Assembly (NCBI GenBank): GCA_947044405.1
Contig: CAMRHE010000651.1
Span: forward strand, 411,001-475,000
Length of the DNA: 64,000 nucleotides
Source of the DNA: Leptodactylus fallax
Taxonomy: Eukaryota > Chordata > Amphibia > Anura > Leptodactylidae
Direction: 5' to 3'
A program made the position numbers and the translations under genes. Below, in pieces: positions 13,001-27,452 of the stretch. The number at the start of each line of letters is the position of its first letter. Position 1 is the stretch's first letter. The notes under the pieces were generated by a model. That model worked only from the letters and a program-made list of their open reading frames with translations, searched no databases and was not told the origin of the DNA.

Positions 13001-16000
13001 CTACCGGCCACACTGCTACACTACACACAGCCGGGAGACACCGGGACTACACACTACTGCCTCTACCGGCCACACAGCTACACTACACACAGCCAGGAGA
13101 CACCGGGACTACACACTACTGCCTCTACCGGCCACACAGCTACACAACAACACAGCCGGGAGACACCGGGACTACACACTACTGCCTCTACCAACCACAC
13201 AGCTACACAACAACACAGCCGGGAGACACCGGAGCTACACACTACTGCCTCTACCGGCCACACAGCTACACTACACACAGCCGGGAGACACCGGAGCTAC
13301 ACACTACTGCCTCTACCGGCCAAACAGCTACACTACACACAGCCGGGAGACACCGGAGCTACACACTACTGCCTCTACCGGCCACACTGCTACACTACAC
13401 ACAGCCGGGAGACACCGGGACTACACACTACTGCCTCTACCGGCCACACAGCTACACAACAACACAGCCGGGAGACACCGGGACTACACACTACTGCCTC
13501 TACCAACCACACAGCTACACAACAACACAGCCGGGAGACACCGGGACTACACACTACTGCCTCTACCGGCCACACAGCTACACTACACACAGCCGGGAGA
13601 CACCGGAGCTACACACTACTGCCTCTACCGGCCACACTGCTACACTACACACAGCCGGGAGACACCGGGACTACACACTACTGCCTCTACCGGCCACACA
13701 GCTACACTACAAACAGCCGGGAGACACCGGAGCTACACACTACTGCCTCTACCGGCCACACAGCTACCCCTCTCACAGCCGGGAGACACCGGGACTACAC
13801 ACTACTGCCTCTACCGGCCACACAGCTACACTACACACAGCCGGGAGACACCGGAGCTACACACTACTGCCTTTACCGGCCACACTGCTACACTACACAC
13901 AGCCGGGAGACACCGGGACTACACACTACTGCCTCTACCGGCCACACAGCTACACTACACACAGCCAGGAGACACCGGGACTACACACTACTGCCTCTAC
14001 CGGCCACACAGCTACACAACAACACAGCCGGGAGACACCGGGACTACACAGTACTGCCTCTACCAACCACACAGCTACACAACAACACAGCCGGGAGACA
14101 CCGGAGCTACACACTACTGCCTCTACCGGCCACACTGCTACACTACACACAGCCGGGAGACACCGGAGCTACACACTACTGCCTCTACCGGCCAAACAGC
14201 TACACTACACACAGCCGGGAGACACCGGAGCTACACACTACTGCCTCTACCGGCCACACTGCTACACTACACACAGCCGGGAGACACCGGGACTACACAC
14301 TACTGCCTCTACCGGCCACACAGCTACACAACAACACAGCCGGGAGACACCGGGACTACACACTACTGCCTCTACCAACCACACAGCTACACAACAACAC
14401 AGCCGGGAGACACCGGGACTACACACTACTGCCTCTACCGGCCACACAGCTACACTACACACAGCCGGGAGACACCGGAGCTACACACTACTGCCTCTAC
14501 CGGCCACACAGCTACACTACACACAGCCGGGAGACACCGGGACTACACACTACTGCCTCTACCGGCCACACAGCTACACTACACACAGCCGGGAGACACC
14601 GGGACTACACACTACTGCCTCTACCGGCCACACAGCTACACTACACACAGCCGGGAGACACCGGGACTACACACTACTGCCTCTACCGGCCACACTGCTA
14701 CACTACACACAGCCGGGAGACACCGGAGCTACACACTACTGCCTCTACCGGCCACACTGCTACACTACACACAGCCGGGAGACACCGGAGCTACACACTA
14801 CTGCCTCTACCGGCCACACAGCTACACTACACACAGCCAGGAGACACCGGGACTACACACTACTGCCTCTACCGGCCACACAGCTACACAACAACACAGC
14901 CGGGAGACACCGGGACTACACACTACTGCCTCTACCGGCCACACTGCTACACTACACACAGCCGGGAGACACCGGAGTTACACACTACTGCCTCTACCGG
15001 CCACACTGCTACACTACACACAGCCGGGAGACACCGGAGCTACACACTACTGCCTCTACCGGCCACACTGCTACACTACACACAGCCGGGAGACACCGGG
15101 ACTACACACTACTGCCTCTACCGGCCACACAGCTACACAACAACACAGCCGGGAGACACCGGGACTACACACTACTGCCTCTACCGGCCACACAGCTACC
15201 CCTCTCACAGCCGGGAGACACCGGGACTACACACTACTGCCTCTACCGGCCACACAGCTACACTACACACAGCCGGGAGACACCGGAGCTACACACTACT
15301 GCCTCTACCGGCCACACTGCTACACTACACACAGCCGGGAGACACCGGGACTACACACTACTGCCTCTACCGGCCACACAGCTACACTACACACAGCCGG
15401 GAGACACCGGAGCTACACACTACTGCCTCTACCGGCCACACAGCTACACTACACACAGCCGGGAGACACCGGGACTACACACTACTGCCTCTACCGGCCA
15501 CACAGCTACACAATAACACAGCCGGGAGACACCGGGACTACACACTACTGCCTCTACCGACCACACAGCTACACAACAACACAGCCGGGAGACACCGGGA
15601 CTACACACTACTGCCTCTACCGACCACACAGCTACACAACAACACAGCCGGGAGACACCGGGACTACACACTACTGCCTCTACCGACCACACAGCTACAC
15701 AACAACACAGCCGGGAGACACCGGGACTACACACTACTGCCTCTACCAGCCACACAGCTACACTACACACAGCCGGGAGACACCGGGACTACACACTACT
15801 GCCTCTAACGGCCACACAGCTACACTACACACAGCCGGGAGACACCGGGACTACACACTACTGCCTCTACCGGCCACACAGCTACACTACACACAGCCGG
15901 GAGACACCGGGACTACACACTACTGCCTCTACCGGCCACACAGCTACACAACAACACAGCCGGGAGACACCGGGACTACACACTACTGCCTCTACCGGCC

Positions 16001-19000
16001 ACACAGCTACACAACAACACAGCCGGGAGACACCGGGACTACACACTACTGCCTCTACCGGCCACACAGCTACACAACACACAGCCGGGTGACACCGGGA
16101 CTACACACTACTGCCTCTACCGGCCACACAGCTACACAACACACAGCCGGGAGACACCGGGACTACACATTACTACCCCTACCGGCCACACAACACACAG
16201 CCGGGAGACACGGGACTACACGCTACTGCCTCTACCGGCCACACAGCTACACTACACACAGCCGGGAGACACCAGAGCTACACACTACTGCCTCTACCGG
16301 CCACAAAGCTACACTACACACAGCCGGGAGACACCGGGACTACACACTACTGCCTCTACCGGCCACACAGCTACACAACACACAGCCGGGAGACACCAGA
16401 GCTACACACTACTGCCTCTACCGGCCACACAGCTACACTACACACAGCCGGGAGACAACGGAGTTACACACTACTGCCTCTACCGGCCACACTGCTACAC
16501 TACACACAGCCGGGAGACACCGGAGCTACACACTACTGCCTCTACCGGCCACACTGCTACACTACACACAGCCGGGAGACACCGGAGCTACACACTACTG
16601 CCTCTACCGGCCACACAGCTACACAACAACACAGCCGGGAGACACCGGGACTACACACTACTGCCTCTACCGGCCACACAGCTACCCCTCTCACAGCCGG
16701 GAGACACCGGGACTACACACTACTGTCTCTACCGGCCACACAGCTACACTACACACAGCCGGGAGACACCGGAGCTACACACTACTGCCTCTACCGGACA
16801 CACTGCTACACTACACACAGCCGGGAGACACCGGGACTACACACTACTGCCTCTACCGGCCACACAGCTACACTACACACAGCCGGGAGACACCGGAGCT
16901 ACACACTACTGCCTCTACCGGCCACACAGCTACACTACACACAGCCGGGAGACACCGGGACTACACACTACTGCCTCTACCGGCCACACAGCTACACAAC
17001 AACACAGCCGGGAGACACCGGGACTACACACTACTGCCTCTACCGACCACACAGCTACACAACAACACAGCCGGGAGACACCGGGACTACACACTACTGC
17101 CTCTACCGACCACACAGCTACACAACAACACAGCCGGGAGACACCGGGACTACACACTACTGCCTCTACCGACCACACAGCTACACTACACACAGCCGGG
17201 AGACACCGGGACTACACACTACTGCCTCTACCGGCCACACTGCTACACTACACACAGCCGGGAGACACCGGGACTACACACTACTGCCTCTACCGGCCAC
17301 ACAGCTACACTACACACAGCCGGGAGACACCGGAGCTACACACTACTGCCTCTACCGGCCACACAGCTACACTACACACAGCCGGGAGACACCGGGACTA
17401 CACACTACTGCCTCTACCGGCCACACATTAACACAACATCACAGCCGGGAGACACCGGGACTACACACTACTGCCTCTACCAACCACACAGCTACACAAC
17501 AACACAGCCGGGAGACACCGGGACTACACACTACTGCCTCTACCGGCCACACAGCTACACTACACACAGCCGGGAGACACCGGAGCTACACACTACTGCC
17601 TCTACCGGCCACACTGCTACACTACACACAGCCGGGAGACACCGGGACTACACACTACTGCCTCTACCGGCCACACAGCTACACTACACACAGCCGGGAG
17701 ACACCGGAGCTACACACTACTGCCTCTACCGGCCACACTGCTACACTACACACAGCCGGGAGACACCGGGACTACACACTACTGCCTCTACCGGCCACAC
17801 AGCTACACTACACACAGCCGGGAGACACCGGAGCTACACACTACTGCCTCTACCGGCCACACTGCTACACTACACACAGCCGGGAGACACCGGGACTACA
17901 CACTACTGCCTCTACCGGCCACACAGCTACACTACACACAGCCAGGAGACACCGGGACTACACCCTACTGCCTCTACCGGCCACACAGCTACACAACAAC
18001 ACAGCCGGGAGACACCGGGACTACACACTACTGCCTCTACCAACCACACAGCTACACAACAACACAGCCGGGAGACACCGGAGCTACACACTACTGCCTC
18101 TACCGGCCACACAGCTACACTACACACAGCCGGGAGACACCGGGACTACACACTACTGCCTCTACCGGCCACACTGCTACACTACACACAGCCGGGAGAC
18201 ACCGGGACTACACACTACTGCCTCTACCGGCCACACAGCTACACAACAACACAGCCGGGAGACACCGGGACTACACACTACTGCCTCTACCAACCACACA
18301 GCTACACAACAACACAGCCGGGAGACACCGGAGCTACACACTACTGCCTCTACCGGCCACACAGCTACACTACACACAGCCGGGAGACACCGGAGCTACA
18401 CACTACTGCCTCTACCGGCCAAACAGCTACACTACACACAGCCGGGAGACACCGGAGCTACACACTACTGCCTCTACCGGCCACACTGCTACACTACACA
18501 CAGCCGGGAGACACCGGGACTACACACTACTGCCTCTACCGGCCACACAGCTACACAACAACACAGCCGGGAGACACCGGGACTACACACTACTGCCTCT
18601 ACCAACCACACAGCTACACAACAACACAGCCGGGAGACACCGGGACTACACACTACTGCCTCTACCGGCCACACAGCTACACTACACACAGCCGGGAGAC
18701 ACCGGAGCTACACACTACTGCCTCTACCGGCCACACAGCTACACTACACACAGCCGGGAGACACCGGGACTACACACTACTGCCTCTACCGGCCACACAG
18801 CTACACTACACACAGCCGGGAGACACCGGAGCTACACACTACTGCCTCTACCGGCCACACAGCTACACTACACACAGCCGGGAGACACCGGGACTACACA
18901 CTACTGCCTCTACCGGCCACACTGCTACACTACACACAGCCGGGAGACACCGGAGCTACACACTACTGCCTCTACCGGCCACACTGCTACACTACACACA

Positions 19001-22000
19001 GCCGGGAGACACCGGAGCTACACACTACTGCCTCTACCGGCCACACAGCTACACTACACACAGCCAGGAGATACCGGGACTACACACTACTGCCTCTACC
19101 GGCCACACAGCTACACAACAACACAGCCGGGAGACACCGGGACTACACACTACTGCCTCTACCGACCACACAGCTACACAACAACACAGCCGGGAGACAC
19201 CGGGACTACACACTACTGCCTCTACCGGCCACACAGCTACACTACACACAGCCGGGAGACACCGGGACTACACACTACTGCCTGTACCGGCCACACAGCT
19301 ACACTACACACAGCCGGGAGACACCGGGACTACACACTACTGCCTCTACCGGCCACACTGCTACACTACACACAGCCGGGAGACACCGGAGTTACACACT
19401 ACTGCCTCTACCGGCCACACTGCTACACTACACACAGCCGGGAGACACCGGAGCTACACACTACTGCCTCTACCGGCCACACTGCTACACTACACACAGC
19501 CGGGAGACACCGGGACTACACACTACTGCCTCTACCGGCCACACAGCTACACAACAACACAGCCGGGAGACACCGGGACTACACACTACTGCCTCTACCG
19601 GCCACACAGCTACCCCTCTCACAGCCGGGAGACACCGGGACTACACACTACTGCCTCTACCGGCCACACAGCTACACTACACACAGCCGGGAGACACCGG
19701 AGCTACACACTACTGCCTCTACCGGCCACACTGCTACACTACACACAGCCGGGAGACACCGGGACTACACACTACTGCCTCTACCAGCCACACAGCTACA
19801 CTACACACAGCCGGGAGACACCGGAGCTACACACTACTGCCTCTACCGGCCACACAGCTACACTACACACAGCCGGGAGACACCGCGACTACACACTACT
19901 GCCTCTACCGGCCACACAGCTACACAACAACACAGCCGGGAGACACCGGGACTACACACTACTGCCTCTACCGACCATACAGCTACACAACAACACAGCC
20001 GGGAGACACCGGGACTACACACTACTGCCTCTACCGACCACACAGCTACACAACAACACATCCGGGAGACACCGGGACTACACACTACTGCCTCTACCGA
20101 CCACACAGCTACACAACAACACAGCCGGGAGACACCGGGACTACACACTACTGCCTCTACCGGCCACACAGCTACACTACACACAGCCGGGAGACACCGG
20201 GATTACACACTACTGCCTCTAACGGCCACACAGCTACACTACACACAGCCGGGAGACACCGGGACTACACACTACTGCCTCTACCGGCCACACAGCTACA
20301 CTACACACAGCCGGGAGACACCAGGACTACACACTACTGCCTCTACCGGCCACACAGCTACACAACACACAGCCGGGAGACACCGGGACTACACATTACT
20401 ACCCCTACCGGCCACACAGCCACACAACACACAGCCGGGAGACACGGGACTACACGCTACTGCCTCTACCGGCCACACAGCTACACAACACACAGCCGGG
20501 AGACACCAGAGCTACACACTACTGCCTCTACCGGCCACACAGCTACACTACACACAGCCGGGAGACACCGGAGTTACACACTACTGCCTCTACCGGCCAC
20601 ACTGCTACACTACACACAGCCGGGAGACACCGGAGCTACACACTACTGCCTCTACCGGCCACACTGCTACACTACTCACAGCCGGGAGACACCGAGACTA
20701 CACACTACTGCCTCTACCGGCCACACAGCTACACAACAACACAGCCGGGAGACACCGGGACTACACACTACTGCCTCTATCGGCCACACAGCTACCCCTC
20801 TCACAGCCGGGAGACACCGGGACTACACACTACTGTCTCTACCGGCCACACAGCTACACTACACACAGCCGGGAGACACCGGAGCTACACACTACTGCCT
20901 CTACCGGACACACTGCTACACTACACACAGCCGGGAGACACCGGGACTACACACTACTGCCTCTACCGGCCACACAGCTACACTACACACAGCCGGGAGA
21001 CACCGGAGCTACACACTACTGCCTCTACCGGCCACACAGCTACACTACACACAGCCGGGAGACACCGGGACTACACACTACTGCCTCTACCGGCCACACT
21101 GCTACACTACACACAGCCGGGAGACACCGGAGCTACACACTACTGCCTCTACCGGCCACACTGCTACACTACACACAGCCGGGAGACACCGGAGCTACAC
21201 ACTACTGCCTCTACCGGCCACACAGCTACACTACACACAGCCAGGAGACACCGGGACTACACACTACTGCCTCTACCGGCCACACAGCTACACAACAACA
21301 CAGCCGGGAGACACCGGGACTACACACTACTGCCTCTACCGACCACACAGCTACACAACAACACAGCCGGGAGACACCGGGACTACACACTACTGCCTCT
21401 TCCGGCCACACAGCTACACTACACACAGCCGGGAGACACCGGGACTACACACTACTGCCTCTACCGGCCACACAGCTACACTACACACAGCCGGGAGACA
21501 CCGGGACTACACACTACTGCCTCTACCGGCCACACTGCTACACTACACACAGCCGGGAGACACCGGAGTTACACACTACTGCCTCTACCGGCCACACTGC
21601 TACACTACACACAGCCGGGAGACACCGGAGCTACACACTACTGCCTCTACCGGCCACACTGCTACACTACACACAGCCGGGAGACACCGGGACTACACAC
21701 TACTGCCTCTACCGGCCACACAGCTACACAACAACACAGCCGGGAGACACCGGGACTACACACTACTGCCTCTACCGGCCACACAGCTACCCCTCTCACA
21801 GCCGGGAGACACCGGGACTACACACTACTGCCTCTACCGGCCACACAGCTACACTACACACAGCCGGGAGACACCGGAGCTACACACTACTGCCTCTACC
21901 GGCCACACTGCTACACTACACACAGCCGGGAGACACCGGGACTACACACTACTGCCTCTACCAGCCACACAGCTACACTACACACAGCCGGGAGACACCG

Positions 22001-24398
22001 GAGCTACACACTACTGCCTCTACCGGCCACACAGCTACACAACAACACAGCCGGGAGACACCGGGACTACACACTACTGCCTCTACCGACCATACAGCTA
22101 CACAACAACACAGCCGGGAGACACCGGGACTACACACTACTGCCTCTACCGACCACACAGCTACACAACAACACAGCCGGGAGACACCGGGACTACACAC
22201 TACTGCCTCTACCGACCACACAGCTACACAACAACACAGCCGGGAGACACCGGGACTACACACTACTGCCTCTACCGGCCACACAGCTACACTACACACA
22301 GCCTGGAGACACCGGGATTACACACTACTGCCTCTAACGGCCACACAGCTACACTACACACAGCCGGGAGACACCGGGACTACACACTACTGCCTCTACC
22401 GGCCACACAGCTACACTACACACAGCCGGGAGACACCGGGACTACACACTACTGCCTCTACCGGCCACACAGCTACACAACAACACAGCCGGGAGACACC
22501 GGGACTACACACTACTGCCTCTACCGGCCACACAGCTACACAACAACACAGCCGGGAGACACCGGGACTACACACTACTGCCTCTATCGGCCACACAGCT
22601 ACACAACAACACAGCCGGGAGACATCGGGACTACACACTACTGCCTCTACCGGCCACACAGCTACACAACACACAGCCGGGAGACACCGGGACTACACAT
22701 TACTACCCCTACCGGCCACACAGCCACACAACACACAGCCGGGAGACACGGGACTACACGCTACTGCCTCTACCGGCCACACAGCTACACAACACACAGC
22801 CGGGAGACACCAGAGCTACACACTACTGCCTCTACCGGCCACACAGCTACACTACACACAGCCGGGAGACACCGGAGTTACACACTACTGCCTCTACCGG
22901 CCACACTGCTACACTACACACAGCCGGGAGACACCGGAGCTACACACTACTGCCTCTACCGGCCACACTGCTACACTACTCACAGCCGGGAGACACCGAG
23001 ACTACACACTACTGCCTCTACCGGCCACACAGCTACACAACAACACAGCCGGGAGACACCGGGCTACACACTACTGCCTCTATCGGCCACACAGCTACCC
23101 CTCTCACAGCCGGGAGACACCGGGACTACACACTACTGTCTCTACCGGCCACACAGCTACACTACACACAGCCGGGAGACACCGGAGCTACACACTACTG
23201 CCTCTACCGGACACACTGCTACACTACACACAGCCGGGAGACACAGGGACTACACACTACTGCCTCTACCGGCCACACAGCTACACTACACACAGCCGGG
23301 AGACACCGGAGCTACACACTACTGCCTCTACCGGCCACACAGCTACACTACACACAGCCGGGAGACACCGGGACTACACACTACTGCCTCTACCGGCCAC
23401 ACAGCTACACAACAACACAGCCGGGAGACACCGGGACTACACACTACTGCCTCTACCGACCACACAGCTACACAACAACACAGCCGGGAGACACCGGGAC
23501 TACACACTACTGCCTCTACCGACCACACAGCTACACAACAACACAGCCGGGAGACACCGGGACTACACACTACTGCCTCTACCGACCACACAGCTACACT
23601 ACACACAGCCGGGAGACACCGGGACTACACACTGCTGCCTCTACCGGCCACACAGCTACACTACACACAGCCGGGAGACACCGGGACTACACACTACTGC
23701 CTCTACCGGCCACACTGCTACACTACACACAGCCGGGAGACACCGGAGTTACACACTACTGCCTCTACCGGCCACACTGCTACACTACACACAGCCGGGA
23801 GACACCGGAGCTACACACTACTGCCTCTACCGGCCACACAGCTACACTACACACAGCCGGGAGACACCGGGACTACACACTACTGCCTCTACCGGCCATA
23901 CAGCTACACTACACACAGCCGGGAGACACCGGAGCTACACACTACTGCCTCTACCGGCCACACAGCTACACAACACACAGCCGGGAGACACCGGGACTAC
24001 ACAATACTGCCTCTACCGGCCACACAGCTACACTACACACAGCCGGGAGACACCGGGACTACACACTACTGCCTCTACTGGCCACACAGCTACACAACAA
24101 CACAGCCGGGAGACACCGGAGCTACACACTACTGCCTCTACCGGCCACACAGCTACACAACACACAGCCGGGAGACACCGGAGCTACACACTACTGCCTC
24201 TACCGGCCACACAGCTACACAACACACAGCCGGGAGACACCGGGACTACACACTACTACCTCTACCAGCCACACAGCTACACAACACACAGCCGGGAGCC
24301 ACCGGGACTACACACTACTGCCCCTACCGGACACACAACACAGGCGGGAGACATCGGAACTACAGACAACTACCTCCGCCAGCCACACAACTACACTA
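10088..24398. repeat. 62/63-bp tandem array, about 230 copies, 14.3 kb, upstream of FHIP2A
   Basis: The unit contains GCCGGGAGACACCGGGACTA then CACTACTGCCTCTACCGGCC and ends in CACAGCTACACTACACACA or the 1-bp longer ACACAACAACACA. Several variants (GGGACTA/GGAGCTA, CCGGCC/CCAACC/CCGACC, ACAGCTAC/ACTGCTAC, a rare CTACCCCTCTCACAGCC) recur in fixed order and define higher-order repeats: 312- and 374-bp blocks, a 998-bp period around 11.8-13.8 kb, and a block at about 15.4, 19.9 and 22.0 kb spaced 4414 and 2115 bp. Copies degrade after about 24300; 24399-24541 is a further decayed fringe. A 1377-codon plus-strand frame (16089-20222) and many 66-, 87- and 108-codon minus-strand frames are repeat artefacts. 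Confidence 0.97.
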
Positions 24399-24541
24399 AA
24401 CTGACACACAATACACATCTGGGAAGGCACAATACTAAACCTATCTACTGCACAAAAAACTACACTACACTGACACTCACTGCTGCTCCTGTCGACCGAA
24501 AATACCACACTAGTTTTAATTTCACCTCTTATACAGTACAA

Positions 24542-26170
24542 CACTACACACTGACTGTCACCTCATATACATCACTACATACTGACTGTCACCTCATATA
24601 CATCACTACACACTGACTGTCACCTCATATACAGCACTACACACTGACTGTCACCTCATATACATCACTACACACTGACTGTCACCTCATATGCATCACT
24701 ACACACTGACTGTCACCTCATATACATCACTACACACTGACTGTCACCTCATATACATCACTACACACTGACTGTCACCTCATATACATTACTACACACT
24801 GACTGTCACCTCATATACATCACTACACACTGACTGTCACCTCATATACATTACTACACACTGACTGTCACCTCATATACAGCACTACACACTGACTGTC
24901 ACCTCATATACATTACTACACACTGACTGTCACCTCATATACATTACTACACACTGACTGTCATCTCATATACATTACTACACACTGACTGTCACCTCAT
25001 ATACATTACTACACACTGACTGTCACCTCATATACAGCACTACACACTGACTGTCACCTCATATACATCACTACACACTGACTGTCACCTCATATACATT
25101 ACTACACACTGACTGTCACCTCATATACAGCACTACACACTGACTGTCACCTCATATACATTACTACACACTGACTGTCACCTCATATACATTACTACAC
25201 ACTGACTGTCACCTCATGTACAGCACTACACACTGACTGTCACCTCATATACATCACTACACACTGACTGTCACCTCATATACATTACTACACACTGACT
25301 GTCACCTCATATACATTACTACACACTGACTGTCACCTCATATACATCACTATACACTGACTGTCACCTCATATACATCACTACACACTGACTGTCACCT
25401 CATATACAGCACTACACACTGACTGTCACCTCATATACATCACTACACACTGACTGTCACCTCATATACAGCACTACACACTGTCACCTCATATACATCA
25501 CTACACACTGACTGTCACCTCATATACATTACTACACACTGACTGTCACCTCATATACATTACTACACACTGATTGTCACCTCATATACATTACTACACA
25601 CTGACTATCACCTCATATACAGCACTACACACTGACTGTCACCTCATATACAGCACTACACATTGACTGTCACCTCATATACATCACTACACACTGACTG
25701 TCACCTTATATACAGCACTACACACTGACTGTCACCTCATATACATCACTACACACTGACTGTCACCTCATATACAGCACTTCACACTGACTGTCACCTC
25801 ATATACATCACTACACACTGACTGTCACCTCATATACATCACTACACACTGACTGTCACCTCATATACATTACTACACACTGACTGTCACCTCATATACA
25901 GCACTACACACTGACTGTCACCTCATATACATTACTACACACTGACTGTCACCTCATATACATTACTACACACTGACTGTCACCTCATGTACAGCACTAC
26001 ACACTGACGGTCACCTCATATACATCACTACACACTGACTGTCACCTCATATACATTACTACACACTGACTGTCACCTCATATACATTACTACACACTGA
26101 CTGTCACCTCATATACATCACTATACACTGACTGTCACCTCATATACATTACTACACACTGACTGTCACC
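24542..26170. repeat. 31-bp tandem array, about 52 copies
   Basis: The unit core is CACTGACTGTCACCTCATAT followed by ACATTACTA, ACATCACTA or ACAGCACTA. Rare variants (CATGTACAG at 25215 and 25986; CATCACTATA at 25345 and 26116) are both spaced by 771 bp, that is 25 units less a 4-bp deletion near 25474, so a ~0.77-kb block was duplicated. The array ends abruptly against a dispersed repeat tail at 26171. Confidence 0.96.
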
Positions 26171-26215
26171 AAGCGGACCCCCCGAATGGAAACCCAAACA
26201 CAGATGTGAACCTAG
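26171..26215. repeat. Tail of a dispersed repeat
   Basis: AAGCGGACCCCCCGAATGGA followed by AACCCAAACACAGATGTGAA and CCTAGCCTA resembles the end of the repeat at 8590-8995 (CCCCGAATGG...GGTGAGAACCCAGCCTTA). Only the last ~45 bp are present; the rest appears to have been replaced by the 31-bp array. Confidence 0.55.
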
Positions 26216-27452
26216 CCTAACTCTGCAGCTATTCATCAGAGGTGTATGAAGCATAGGATTTGAAGAGTTATAGTTTCCCCCACTCCCCTCTCGGCATTAA
26301 TGCCCGGCCGCGAGTCACAGTGGAGTTTCCCAGCCTTTTAAAGTAAAGGAGCCGCCTACATATCCTGCCTCCAGAAGGCTGAACTTACATACTGGTAAGT
26401 ATATTGCGCATGCGCGAATGGCAGCCAATTGTGCTGTGAAGACAAAGTAACGTCATAGGCCCACGCCTCCTTCATGATGATAGTAAACAAACCGCGCTGT
26501 CAAAATGTAACAGGGACATCTCTGCAGGATCGGATCAGCAGTAGTTCATTCTTTGGATCCCGGAGTCAGGCGCGGCCACATCAATTACAGTCCCGGCTTC
26601 CTGGCGATCAGGCCCCCAGCAATTGGACATTGATCCCCTGTTCTGTTAATAGAGGATAAGTGTCCATTTTGGCACAATCCCTTTGAGCCCATTTTGGAGT
26701 TTTGTTATCCATGTTCTTGCCTCTGATCTTTAGGGTAACTTTCTCTGATACTTTGGGGCAGGCGGCTGCAGATAATTGTGTGTTTCTCAGTTCTGCCTGC
26801 AGGTGTCGCTGTTGGCTTTGATGATATATTTACCTGTGTGTAAAGTCAAGAACAAAGTGAGAGTAAGTCCAATTTTGGAGGAAATGAGGGAGCTCTTTGA
26901 CTTTTTATTTTTATTTTTTACATCATAGCCAATCCACACGCCACAGATATGACAGCGTGCACAGTGATGAATTTTTCATGACTTGTGACTGCGGGATCTA
27001 AATTTCTGCATTGTTTTGTGCATTTCCCCTGTACTTGCAGGCTAAAAGGCTTCTTGCAAAACCATAATAGTAAAACCATCTGCAGTAATTTTTTTTATTG
27101 GAGGCTTGACGCAAAACTGCTTCATATACTTTCGCACTTGTCGGTGGGGGGGCACTTTCAGATTTTACGGGCTGGACTTGCTTCATTGTGGAAATCCAAC
27201 ATGGAGCAGGACAGAAGATGTTGGGTCTTCCCATAAATCTGTGTAAAAATGTGGAGCACTATAGAATGGTTATCATCTTCGTTTTCCCTTAAAGGGCTAG
27301 GCTTTTAAAGATGAATGTTCTCTAATCGTTGTGAATAATTGCAGCCTGTGAGTGGAGAGCATTCCGTTCTGCATCAGCCACCTGGGACATTGTAGATTTT
27401 CTGGACTCATATAACAACCTCAAGCTATTAGAATAATTAATTTCTGCCAAAC
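26216..27452. other. Low-repeat spacer with a possible promoter motif and a repeat fossil
   Basis: This 1.2-kb stretch is largely single-copy in the window. It holds TGCGCATGCGC at 26405-26415 (NRF1-type palindrome) just after TACTGGTAAGTAT (a donor-like CTG|GTAAGT). From about 26540 to 26700 it reads like an old dispersed repeat (CCCCCAGCAATTGGACATTG... GATAAGTGTCCATTTTG), recognised from memory only. Short open frames on both strands at 26474-27236 show no recognisable protein. From 26820 to 27452 I see nothing I can name. Confidence 0.5.
26405..26415. promoter_or_regulatory. NRF1-like palindrome TGCGCATGCGC
   Basis: This is an exact match to the NRF1 core, with CCAAT (26425-26429) and AACGTCAT (CRE-half-like, about 26450) nearby. 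Such clusters mark promoters of housekeeping genes, but GCGCATGCGC also occurs inside frog dispersed repeats, so function is uncertain. Confidence 0.3.

Noticed and set aside
16089..20222. A 1377-codon open frame with THYCLYRPHSYTTHSRETPE-type repeats
   Set aside because: It lies wholly in the 62/63-bp array. Frames on both strands are open because the unit lacks stops in those frames, and the peptide changes frame whenever a 63-bp unit occurs. No start context, introns or domain support a gene.
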